Assembly: GCA_027625125.1 (NCBI GenBank)
Contig: JAQBXG010000012.1
Span: forward strand, 1 to 16,423
Source of the DNA: Pseudomonadota bacterium
GTDB taxonomy: Bacteria; Pseudomonadota; Alphaproteobacteria; UBA2966; CAIVPW01
Length of the DNA stretch: 16,423 nucleotides
Direction of reading: 5' to 3'
The position numbers and the translations under genes were made by a program. This document shows positions 1 to 6,460 of the stretch, piece after piece (within the stretch, counting starts at the first letter, position 1; the number at the start of each line of letters is the position of its first letter). Under the pieces are notes generated by a model. That model did not search any database and was not told where the DNA came from. It saw only the letters and a list, made by a program, of their open reading frames with translations.

Positions 1-61
1 GTTTTACTCCGGCGCAACCGGATTACCCGGCCGCTTCAGTGAGGGAGTTTTGCTCCGGCGC
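1..61. repeat. Imperfect 46-bp tandem duplication in the PAS coding region
   Basis: The 15-mer GTTTTRCTCCGGCGC occurs at 1-15 and 47-61, differing only at one A/G position. The next 20-30 bases of each copy are loosely similar once small gaps are allowed. The offset of 46 is not a multiple of three. Copy one reads FTPA in frame 3 and copy two reads FAPA in frame 1, so a duplication here would cause a frameshift and fits the in-frame stop at 40-42. The window edge cuts the first copy, so its full extent cannot be seen. Confidence 0.35.
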
Positions 62-1011
62 TTACATTCGGATATGCTGCGGGCGCGCTGATTGGTATCA
101 CGGTGTCCGAGATCCTTCCCGGATTCCGCGCCGCGCCGCCGTCGCCGCCGTCGCGTCCGGCGCAACAAACCGGAACCCGCCGTGACGGCGGCGCTTTTCC
201 GGTCGAGTACAGATGCGGGCGGTTTTCGCAAACCGGACGCGACTGGACGATCGTCGTCGTTCGCGACATCACCCAGAACAAGCTGGTCGAAGACAAGCTG
301 CTCCAGGCCCAGAAAATGGAGGTGATGGGCCAGCTGGCGGGCGGAGTCGCCCACGATTTCGGAAATCTGATGGCGGTGGCGAACGGCAACGCCGACTTGT
401 TGCGCGACCACATCGGCGACGACTGGCGTCTGGTCAACCTCGTCCGCGCGCTCGAACAAGGCGGAGACTTGTCACGCCGCTTGCTGTCCTATGCGCGGCG
501 GCGGCCAATATCCCCGCAACAAATCCACCTGTCCGACGTCGTACCGAAAATGAGCGGGCTGTTGAAACAGGCCGCGGGTTCGAGCGTCGAATTGCGCACC
601 AACATCGAAGACGGGCTGCCCGGCATCGATGCCGATCCGGGCGAACTGGAAAACGCGCTCCTCAATCTTGTGCTCAATGCGCGGGACGCAATGCCCCATG
701 GCGGCACGATCGCAATCGAGTTTGCCCGGCTCGATCCCGATGCGGCGGCGGAACGAATGCCGGGCGGCAAACGACCGGACGACGGCGTCCGGATTACCGT
801 GTCCGATACCGGCAGCGGCATGGCGGCGGAAGTTCAGGAACGCGCGTTCGAGCCGTTTTTCACGACCAGGGCCGGCCGCGGCAGCGGGCTTGGGCTGCCC
901 ATGGTGCAGCACTTCGCCGAACACGCCGGCGGCGCCGCATTCATCGAAAGCGTCGCCGCAAAGGGAACTACGGTCCACCTGCTCCTACCAGCCGCACGAC
1001 GCGACCCATAG
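43..1011 (+). CDS. Sensor histidine kinase, C-terminal part (PAS remnant, HisKA, HATPase); 5' end disrupted
   Basis: This is the autokinase core of a two-component sensor. The frame opens after a TGA at 40-42 and first reads the middle of a PAS domain (FGYAAGALIG, then FPVEY, then VVVRDITQNK). The HisKA H-box follows (LAGGVAHDFGNLM, His codon 352-354). Next come the N-box (NLVLNARDAM, about 664-693), the G1 box (DTGSGM, about 805), the F box (FEPFFTTRAGRGSGLGLP) and a terminal GTTVHLLLP. The family usually has HDFNN; here it is HDFGN, although the H-D-x-x-N phosphatase motif is kept. No receiver domain follows. No good ATG start exists. GTG at 103 is the only usual start codon, but it would drop the start of the PAS. 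The stop at 40 means that the N-terminal part is either in another frame or lost. It is convergent with aapP (29-nt gap). The kinase family is certain; whether the gene is intact is not. Confidence 0.8.
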   Translation, partial: GSFAPALTFGYAAGALIGITVSEILPGFRAAPPSPPSRPAQQTGTRRDGGAFPVEYRCGRFSQTGRDWTIVVVRDITQNKLVEDKLLQAQKMEVMGQLAGGVAHDFGNLMAVANGNADLLRDHIGDDWRLVNLVRALEQGGDLSRRLLSYARRRPISPQQIHLSDVVPKMSGLLKQAAGSSVELRTNIEDGLPGIDADPGELENALLNLVLNARDAMPHGGTIAIEFARLDPDAAAERMPGGKRPDDGVRITVSDTGSGMAAEVQERAFEPFFTTRAGRGSGLGLPMVQHFAEHAGGAAFIESVAAKGTTVHLLLPAARRDP

Positions 1012-1040
1012 GCCACAAGTCCAGACCTCGATGCCCGCGC

Positions 1041-1796
1041 CTACTGGCTGATGACCTGGCTCAGGAAAAGTCTGGTGCGGTCGGACTGCGGTCGGTTGAA
1101 GAACTCGTCCGGCGTGTTGGACTCGACGATCTGGCCAGCATCCATGAAGATCACCCGGTCGGCGACTTGTGAGGCAAACCCCATTTCGTGCGTCACGACC
1201 AGCATCGTCATGCCGCTTTCGGCCAGGTCCACCATAACCTCCAGAACCTCCTTGATCATTTCCGGGTCCAGCGCCGAAGTCGGCTCGTCGAACAACATCA
1301 CGTTCGGGCGCATGCACAGACTGCGGGCGATGGCCACCCGCTGCTGCTGACCGCCGGAGAGCTGGCCGGGGTATTTGTTTGCCTGTTCGGGAATCCGCAC
1401 GCGCTCCAGATACTCCATCGCCGTCGCTTCGGCTTCCGCCTTTGGCAACCTGCGCACCCAGATCGGCGCCAGCGTGCAATTTTGCAAGACAGTCAGGTGC
1501 GGAAACAGGTTAAAGCTTTGAAACACCATGCCGACCTCGCGGCGGACGGCGTCGATGTTCTTCAGGTCGTGGGTCAGTTCGACGCCATCGACGATAATCG
1601 ACCCTTCCTGGTGTTCTTCCAGGCGGTTGATGGTGCGAATCAGCGTCGACTTGCCCGATCCGGACGGCCCGCAGATCACGATTCTCTCCTGCCGCGCGAC
1701 GGTCAGGTTGATATCCCTGAGCGCGTGGTAGTCGCCGAACCACTTGTTGACGCCCTTGATCTCGATGATCGGGCCGGCCGCCGTCTGATCCTGCAT
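1041..1796 (-). CDS. aapP: General L-amino-acid ABC transporter, ATP-binding protein
   Basis: This cytoplasmic ATPase of 251 aa powers a periplasmic-binding-protein-dependent importer of polar and other L-amino acids. Visible motifs are Walker A GPSGSGKST (residues 43-51), Q-loop Gln93, signature LSGGQQQR (146-153), Walker B VMLFDEP (166-172) with catalytic Glu171, D-loop SALD and switch His203 (VVTHE). The length and the N-terminal IIEIKGVNKWFG are typical of the polar amino-acid ATPase subfamily (AapP, BztD, GlnQ). The ATG is preceded by GGAGG with 4-nt spacing, and only 9 nt separate it from the aapM stop, so it is the last gene of aapJQMP. GlnQ-type naming is possible from sequence alone, but the neighbours make AapP/BztD the better call. 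No terminator hairpin is evident after its stop, which faces the end of the histidine kinase gene. Confidence 0.93.
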   Translation of the reverse strand: MQDQTAAGPIIEIKGVNKWFGDYHALRDINLTVARQERIVICGPSGSGKSTLIRTINRLEEHQEGSIIVDGVELTHDLKNIDAVRREVGMVFQSFNLFPHLTVLQNCTLAPIWVRRLPKAEAEATAMEYLERVRIPEQANKYPGQLSGGQQQRVAIARSLCMRPNVMLFDEPTSALDPEMIKEVLEVMVDLAESGMTMLVVTHEMGFASQVADRVIFMDAGQIVESNTPDEFFNRPQSDRTRLFLSQVISQ

Positions 1797-1805
1797 CGGG
1801 CCTCC

Positions 1806-2915
1806 CTATCGCCTGGTTGTGTCCAGCCGCCGCTCGAGGTGCATCGAATAGCGGGACATCGAAAAACAGATCACAAAAAAGAACACACTGATAAACACAT
1901 AGGTCTCCAGACCAAGTCCCAGCCAGTCCGGGTTCGCGACCATTTGGTTGCCGATATTCAAAATGTCGAACAGGCCGATGACAATGACCAGCGTCGTGTC
2001 CTTGAACAGTGCAATGAAGGTATTGACGATGCCGGGAATTGAAATCTTCAAGGCTTGCGGCAGAATCACCAGCCGCATCGACTGCCAATATCCCAACCCC
2101 AGCGCCTGCGCCGCCTCGTACTGGCCGCGCGGGATCGCCTGCAATCCGCCGCGGATCACCTCGGCGATATAGGCGGCGGCATAAAACGTCACGACGACGA
2201 TGACGCGCAGCACCAAATCCCAGTTGAAATGCGACGGCAGAAACAGCGGCAACAGCAGCGCCGCGGTGAACATGAACGTGACCAGCGGTATGCCGCGAAA
2301 TGCCTCGATGAAGCCAATGCAAATCAGTCGCAATACCGGCATCTGCGAGCGGCGGCCCAGCGCCAGCAGAATCCCGAACGGCAGCGACACAATGATGCCG
2401 GCCAGTCCGATCGTGATGTTCAGCATGAAGCCGCCGAACTTGTCGGTCGGCACTTCTTCCAGTCCAAAGCCGCCAAGCAGGATCAGCACGGCAAGGAACG
2501 GATAGGCCAGCGAGAACCACAATGCCTTGCGGCCGAACGGCAGCTTGTCGAACAGAATCGGCGCCGCCGCCGGAACCAGCAACAACAACGCCAGATCAAC
2601 CCGCCAGGTCTGCTCCCGCGGGTAAAACCCGTACAGGAACTGGCCGATCCGCTGGTCCACCCATGCCCAGCATGCGCCGGCGCCCTCGCATGCGGTGCGG
2701 TCCGTGCCGGCGAATCCGGCATCCAAAAACGCCCAGCCAAAGACGCCGGGCACGACCAGCCACAACAGGTACAGGCTCAAAATTGTCAGCGCCGAATTCG
2801 TCCACGACGAAAACAGATTCTCGCGCACCCATCCGACGGCGCCGGCGGTGCCGGGCGGCGGCGGCCGCTCCGGCAGCAGGTCGGCCTTGCTGCGATGAAA
2901 GACTGTTTCGGTCAT
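1806..2915 (-). CDS. aapM: General L-amino-acid ABC transporter, permease AapM
   Basis: This inner-membrane permease subunit has 369 aa and pairs with AapQ. Hydrophobic segments are visible at about 42-66, 107-122, 132-150, 163-187, 211-226, 236-252, 306-320 and 336-352. The cytoplasmic EAA loop (EAAQALGLGYWQSMRLVILPQALK, 267-290) is the site that contacts the ATPase. The long N-terminal extension before the core permease domain is characteristic of AapM/BztC-type subunits compared with the short HisM/GlnP forms. The open frame runs on upstream to 3659, but that part is antisense-like reading inside aapQ. The ATG at 2915 is chosen because it overlaps the aapQ stop as ATGA, a normal translational-coupling arrangement. 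It ends with a TAG 9 nt before aapP. Confidence 0.92.
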   Translation of the reverse strand: MTETVFHRSKADLLPERPPPPGTAGAVGWVRENLFSSWTNSALTILSLYLLWLVVPGVFGWAFLDAGFAGTDRTACEGAGACWAWVDQRIGQFLYGFYPREQTWRVDLALLLLVPAAAPILFDKLPFGRKALWFSLAYPFLAVLILLGGFGLEEVPTDKFGGFMLNITIGLAGIIVSLPFGILLALGRRSQMPVLRLICIGFIEAFRGIPLVTFMFTAALLLPLFLPSHFNWDLVLRVIVVVTFYAAAYIAEVIRGGLQAIPRGQYEAAQALGLGYWQSMRLVILPQALKISIPGIVNTFIALFKDTTLVIVIGLFDILNIGNQMVANPDWLGLGLETYVFISVFFFVICFSMSRYSMHLERRLDTTRR

Positions 2916-4090
2916 CGCTCCACCAGCCGGACACGGTGGTTGTACCAATTCATGAACGCCGATGTGCCCACGCTCAGGCTCAGGTACACAGCCAACCAAA
3001 TCCCAACGATCTCGATCGAATGGCCGCTTTGATTCAGGATCGTGCCGCCGACCGAAACCAGGTCCTGGTATCCGATCGCCACCGCCAGCGACGAATTCTT
3101 GGTCAGGTTCAGGTACTGGCTGGTCAGCGGCGGCACGATGACCCGCAACGCCTGCGGCAACACGATTTTCCGCATCGTCGCGCCACGGGACAGGCCCAAG
3201 GCCTGCGCCGCCTCGGTCTGGCCCTTGCTGACCGCAAGAATACCCCCGCGCACCGTCTCGGCGATGAACGCGCCGGTATAGACCGTCAATGCCCACCACA
3301 GCGCCACCAGCTCCGGCGTCACCCGAAACCCGCCGCTGAAATTGAACGTGCCCAGCACCGGCACGTCCCAATGCAGCGGCTGGCCCAGCAACAGGAACAG
3401 CGCCACCGGCGCGCCGACCACCAAACCCAGATTGACCCATATCGACGGAAACGGCTGTCCGGTCTCCATGCGGCGGCGCGTTGCCCAGCGTGTGACAAAG
3501 AACGCGGCGACAATGCCGGCCAGAAACGCCACAACGACGATTCCCATGCCCGGCTCCATCACCGGTGCGGGCATGCGAACGCCGCGATTGTTCAAGAAAA
3601 CCAATCCGGCGATCGACTTGCTCTCCTGTACGCGGGGCAGCTCGGTCAGCAGCGTCCACCAGAACACAACCTGTAACAGCAACGGAATATTGCGGATCGT
3701 TTCGACATAGACGGTGGCCAACCGCGCCACCAGCCAGTTGTGCGACAGCCGCAGGACTCCCATCAGAAAACCAAGGAGTGTCGCGGCAACAATCCCCAGC
3801 ACCGACACCAACAGTGTGTTCAGCAGCCCCACCATCAGGGCGCGGCCGTATGTATCGGTCGATGTGTAGTCGATCAGCTTCTGGTTGATGTCGAAAAACG
3901 CCTGGTCGCCCAGGAAGCCAAACCCGGCCTTCATGCCGATCTGGGCCATGTTGTCTGACGTATTGGCGACCAGAAACCAGACGAACGCGATCAGCCCGAG
4001 GACCGTCAGGAACTGAAAAATCGCCCCGCGAACCCGTTCATCGGTCCAAAGCCGGCCAAGCGACGGCCCGTGTCGTGGTTTGCCGGTCAT
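2912..4090 (-). CDS. aapQ: General L-amino-acid ABC transporter, permease AapQ
   Basis: This inner-membrane permease subunit has 392 aa from the ATG at 4090. The N-terminus LWTDERVRGAIFQFLTVLGLIAFVWFL matches the AapQ pattern of a short cytoplasmic start followed by the first membrane segment. Further hydrophobic segments are at about 86-112, 136-149, 183-200, 219-236, 261-280 and 358-376. The EAA loop (EAAQALGLSRGATMRKIVLPQALR) spans 293-316. Its TGA overlaps the aapM ATG. The start has no recognisable Shine-Dalgarno: the 9 bases before the ATG are pyrimidine-rich and sit against a strong hairpin (4100-4129). A TTG at 4138 in the same frame would add 16 residues and place the hairpin inside the coding region, but it also lacks a properly spaced SD. 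The ATG is preferred because of the family N-terminus. Confidence 0.9.
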   Translation of the reverse strand: MTGKPRHGPSLGRLWTDERVRGAIFQFLTVLGLIAFVWFLVANTSDNMAQIGMKAGFGFLGDQAFFDINQKLIDYTSTDTYGRALMVGLLNTLLVSVLGIVAATLLGFLMGVLRLSHNWLVARLATVYVETIRNIPLLLQVVFWWTLLTELPRVQESKSIAGLVFLNNRGVRMPAPVMEPGMGIVVVAFLAGIVAAFFVTRWATRRRMETGQPFPSIWVNLGLVVGAPVALFLLLGQPLHWDVPVLGTFNFSGGFRVTPELVALWWALTVYTGAFIAETVRGGILAVSKGQTEAAQALGLSRGATMRKIVLPQALRVIVPPLTSQYLNLTKNSSLAVAIGYQDLVSVGGTILNQSGHSIEIVGIWLAVYLSLSVGTSAFMNWYNHRVRLVER

Positions 4091-4099
4091 GCCGGAGGA

Positions 4100-4129
4100 G
4101 GGGTCCGTCCCGTCACCGGAACGGACCCC
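4100..4129 (-). promoter_or_regulatory. Strong intercistronic hairpin between aapJ and aapQ
   Basis: On the transcribed strand, GGGGUCCGUUCCG pairs with CGGGACGGACCCC over 13 positions (12 Watson-Crick pairs plus one U-G) around a GUGA loop, which is a GNRA-type tetraloop. No U-tract follows, so it is not a classical intrinsic terminator. It begins 15 nt after the aapJ stop and ends 9 nt before the aapQ ATG. By analogy with binding-protein/permease junctions such as malE-malF, it likely protects the upstream mRNA from 3' exonucleases or lowers read-through and translation of the permease genes, giving more binding protein than membrane subunits. The structure is seen directly; the role is inferred. 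Confidence 0.72.
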
Positions 4130-4144
4130 CGATCCCAACTCCGG

Positions 4145-5170
4145 TTACCGCATCGGCGGCGCGTACTGCAAACCACCATCCTTGTACAAGGCGTTGACGC
4201 CGCGCTGCAGCTCCAGCGGCGTGTTCGGACCCAGAAACTCCTCGAAGATCTCGCCGTAGTTTCCGACCGCGGCGATCACCTTGACGGCCCAGTCCGCATT
4301 CAGCCCCAGCATCGCACCGAGGGAACCTTCCGATCCCAGCATCCGGTTGATCTCAGGGTTGTTGGTGCCGCGCGCCAACGCAGCGACGTTGCCGCGGGTC
4401 ACGCCGTATTCCTCGGCGTTCTTCAGTACGTTCAGCGTCCAGCGCGCGATGTCGGCCCACTGGTCGTCGCCCTGGCGCACCAGCGGCCCCAGCGGTTCTT
4501 TCGAAATGATCTGCGGGAACACCATGTGGGCGTCCGGGTCCTCCAGCGTCGTCTTGGTCGCCGCCAGCGCCGACGCGTCGGCGGTATAGGCGTCGCAGCG
4601 CCCGGCGACATAGGCCACCCGGGCTTCCTCGTTGTCCTCGATCGGAACCGGCTCATAGCTGATTCCGTTCGAACGGAAATAGTCCGCCAGGTTGAGTTCG
4701 GTCGTGGTGCCGGTCTGGATGCAAATCGATGCGCCGTTCAATTCGACGACACTCGAAATCCCCAACGACTTGCGGGCGATGAATCCCTGGCCGTCATAAT
4801 AGGAAACGCCGACAAACGTGAAGCCCAGGTCGACGTCGCGCGAAAACGTCCAGGTCGTGTTCCGCGACAACACGTCGATTTCGCCGGACGCCAGCGCCGG
4901 GAAACGGTTCGCGCCCGAAAGATTGACATAGGCGACCTTCGACGGGTCGCCGAGTACGGCGGCGGCCAGCGCCTTGCAGTACGCCGCGTCAAACCCGATC
5001 CAGTTGCCGGCGTCGTCGGTGAACGCAAATCCAGCCAGCCCGGTGTTGATGCCGCAACGCAGCACGCCTGCCGCCTGCACATCCTGCAACGTTGCCGCTT
5101 GCGCGGGCGCGGCAATGCCCGAAAACGCGATCAGGCCGACTGCGGCGATTGCAAACTTCGCCTTTTTCAT
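4145..5170 (-). CDS. aapJ: General L-amino-acid ABC transporter, periplasmic binding protein
   Basis: This secreted receptor of 341 aa captures L-amino acids and delivers them to AapQM. The N-terminus has a Sec signal peptide (MKK, a hydrophobic core, then APAQA, probable cleavage after residue 25). The mature protein starts TLQDVQAAGVLRCGINTGLAGF, a hallmark of the AapJ/BztA family. Family segments include GFDAAYCKALAAAVLG, RFPALASGEIDVLSRNTTWT, GQGFIARKSLG and AGRCDAYTADASAL, with four cysteines in the usual places. The ATG at 5170 follows GAGGAGGA with 7-nt spacing, the best ribosome site in the window. Longer in-frame extension upstream (to 5533) runs through msrA and is discarded. An 87-nt gap separates it from msrA, upstream on the same strand. 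No clear promoter is visible there, so read-through from msrA is possible. Confidence 0.94.
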   Translation of the reverse strand: MKKAKFAIAAVGLIAFSGIAAPAQAATLQDVQAAGVLRCGINTGLAGFAFTDDAGNWIGFDAAYCKALAAAVLGDPSKVAYVNLSGANRFPALASGEIDVLSRNTTWTFSRDVDLGFTFVGVSYYDGQGFIARKSLGISSVVELNGASICIQTGTTTELNLADYFRSNGISYEPVPIEDNEEARVAYVAGRCDAYTADASALAATKTTLEDPDAHMVFPQIISKEPLGPLVRQGDDQWADIARWTLNVLKNAEEYGVTRGNVAALARGTNNPEINRMLGSEGSLGAMLGLNADWAVKVIAAVGNYGEIFEEFLGPNTPLELQRGVNALYKDGGLQYAPPMR

Positions 5171-5258
5171 TCTGTCATCCTCCTCAATTTTGTTCGCTGG
5201 TGCGATCCGCCATTGTGCGCCCGATCGCGGCGACAGCGCAACTTGGCGCGGACGGTGC

Positions 5259-5876
5259 CTAGCGGCCGCGCAACCGCGCCGCGAAATACTTTCGCATCGC
5301 ATCCAGTTTCGGATTCGCCACATGAACGATGTATCCTTGGCGCGGGTTGCGCGCGGCGTAATCCTGATGCGCCGCTTCCGCCGCAAAAAATTCGGTGGCA
5401 GGTTCGATGCGGGTCTTGATCGGCGCCGAATACACTTGCGCCTGTTCGAGTTGGGCGATGTATGCGCGGGCGATGCGTTCCTGCAATTCGTCGGCTGGAA
5501 AGATCGCCGAGCGATACTGGCGGCCGCGATCATTGCCCTGGCGGTTCATCTGCGTCGGATCATGGGCGACCGAAAAAAAGACGCGAAGAATCTCCCCGAA
5601 CGAGGTCCGCGTGGGGTCATAGGTAATCTCGATGGCCTCGGCATGGTCGGTGGCGCCGCTGCACACGGCGTCATAGTTGGCGGTGTCGGCAGTGCCGCCG
5701 GCATAGCCGGTCCGCACCGACGCAACGCCGTCCAGCTCCTTGAACACCGCCTCGGTGCACCAAAAGCATCCCCCGGCCAGCACCGCGGTTTGCGGCCCCA
5801 ATGCCTCCGGCGCGGGATCAAACGCCGGCGCCGGCACCTGGTCCGGATCGACCCTCAGCGTCTGGAATCCGGCCAT
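5259..5876 (-). CDS. msrA: Peptide-methionine (S)-S-oxide reductase
   Basis: This cytoplasmic repair enzyme of 205 aa reduces methionine-S-sulfoxide in proteins and in free methionine, using thioredoxin. The active-site motif GGCFWC lies at residues 35-40, with nucleophile Cys37. Other family signatures are GYAGG (57-61), NYDAVCSGATDHAEAIE with Glu80, VFFSVAHDPTQMNRQGNDRGRQYRSAIF, and a C-terminal QGYIVH region. The C-terminal tail (KYFAARLRGR) has no resolving cysteine, so only Cys37, Cys40 and Cys72 are present. Cys40 or Cys72 would have to act in recycling, or thioredoxin acts directly. The ATG at 5876 has GGAGG 6-7 nt upstream. It is divergent from the MarR-type regulator across an 85-nt AT-rich region with inverted repeats, which suggests shared control. 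Confidence 0.96.
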   Translation of the reverse strand: MAGFQTLRVDPDQVPAPAFDPAPEALGPQTAVLAGGCFWCTEAVFKELDGVASVRTGYAGGTADTANYDAVCSGATDHAEAIEITYDPTRTSFGEILRVFFSVAHDPTQMNRQGNDRGRQYRSAIFPADELQERIARAYIAQLEQAQVYSAPIKTRIEPATEFFAAEAAHQDYAARNPRQGYIVHVANPKLDAMRKYFAARLRGR

Positions 5877-5897
5877 GCCACGCCTCCACGACCTGGT

Positions 5898-5933
5898 TTG
5901 ACATATCCATTGTCAATTTGCATATTATGACAA
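5898..5933. promoter_or_regulatory. Divergent msrA/marR control region with overlapping inverted repeats
   Basis: An AT-rich patch in otherwise GC-rich DNA carries two interlocked inverted repeats. The first is TTGACA-N7-TGTCAA at 5898-5916. The second is TTGTCA-N12-TGACAA at 5910-5933. The central segment TTGCATATTATGACAA is itself an imperfect palindrome. The 5898-5903 TTGACA is also a perfect sigma-70 -35 element for the + strand, with CATATT 17 nt downstream (5921-5926) as a plausible -10. An alternative -10 is TATTAT at 19-nt spacing. On the minus strand TTGTCA (5933-5928) could serve as a -35 for msrA, but the -10 is unclear. MarR-family proteins commonly bind such 16-20 bp palindromes beside their own genes and divergent targets. 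Autoregulation is therefore inferred. Confidence 0.6.
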
Positions 5934-5961
5934 CTCACTTGGTATTGATTGATTCCGGTTG

Positions 5962-6417
5962 ATGGCGACCGCCGAAGCATTGGACCACGTCGTGCGCCTG
6001 GTGCGCGACACGTTTCCGCGACTGCAGGCGGCGGCGGACCGCCTGCACCGGCATATCGGAGTGACCCCGGCGATGCGTGCGGTGCTCGAGGAACTACTGG
6101 ACGGCGGCCCGCAGACCGTGCCGGCGATCGCGCGGTCGCGGTCGGTCAGCCGCCAGCATATCCAGTCGCTGGCGGACGCCCTCGCCGAAGCGGGTCTGGT
6201 CCACGCCCGGCCCAACCCGGCCCACCGCCGCTCGCCGTTGCTGGCGCTGTCCTCCCGGGGCCGGGCGGTCGTCGCCGCGCTGCGCGGGGCCGAATCGCCG
6301 GTGCTGGCCGAGCTTGCGGCGGGCTTTTCGGCCGACGACATCGCGGCAACCGCCCGCACGCTGTCGGGTTTGTGCGCTGCCCTCGACGCCCGCCGGGCGG
6401 CGGCCCGGCGATCCTGA
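5962..6417 (+). CDS. MarR-family winged-helix transcriptional regulator
   Basis: This small DNA-binding protein of 151 aa fits the length and fold of MarR regulators. An N-terminal dimerisation helix (1-30) comes first, followed by VTPAMRAVLEELLDG. The winged helix is about residues 48-103, with the recognition region VPAIARSRSVSRQHIQSLADALAEAGLV and a wing at RPNPAHRRSPLLALSSRGR. C-terminal dimerisation helices end the protein. The only cysteine is Cys138 near the end. The conserved N-terminal sensing cysteine of OhrR is absent, so if it senses oxidants it does not use that mechanism. ATG 5962 is chosen; TTG 5959 adds one residue; neither has a strong SD. The palindromes upstream suggest that it controls itself and divergent msrA. 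The 43-nt gap to the NAPRT gene suggests co-transcription. The ligand is unknown. Confidence 0.87.
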   Translation: MATAEALDHVVRLVRDTFPRLQAAADRLHRHIGVTPAMRAVLEELLDGGPQTVPAIARSRSVSRQHIQSLADALAEAGLVHARPNPAHRRSPLLALSSRGRAVVAALRGAESPVLAELAAGFSADDIAATARTLSGLCAALDARRAAARRS

Positions 6418-6460
6418 CCGCCCTTGTTGGCGTGCATCCGAGTACGTAGAACAGGTCCGC

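Noticed and set aside
1041..1051. 11-mer CTACTGGCTGA shared with 9350-9360, both at ends of ATPase genes facing + strand genes
   Set aside because: It simply encodes the Ser-Gln-stop end of each ATPase. Nothing beyond the 11 bases is shared and no inverted structure exists, so chance is the simplest explanation.
1806..3659. Apparent 617-residue fused permease on the minus strand
   Set aside because: Only the part from 2915 downward looks like a permease. The upstream part is an out-of-frame reading of aapQ. The ATGA overlap defines the real AapM start.
4070..5419. 449-codon open frame on the + strand
   Set aside because: It is antisense to aapJ and the end of msrA, has Arg-rich shadow composition and no recognisable motif.
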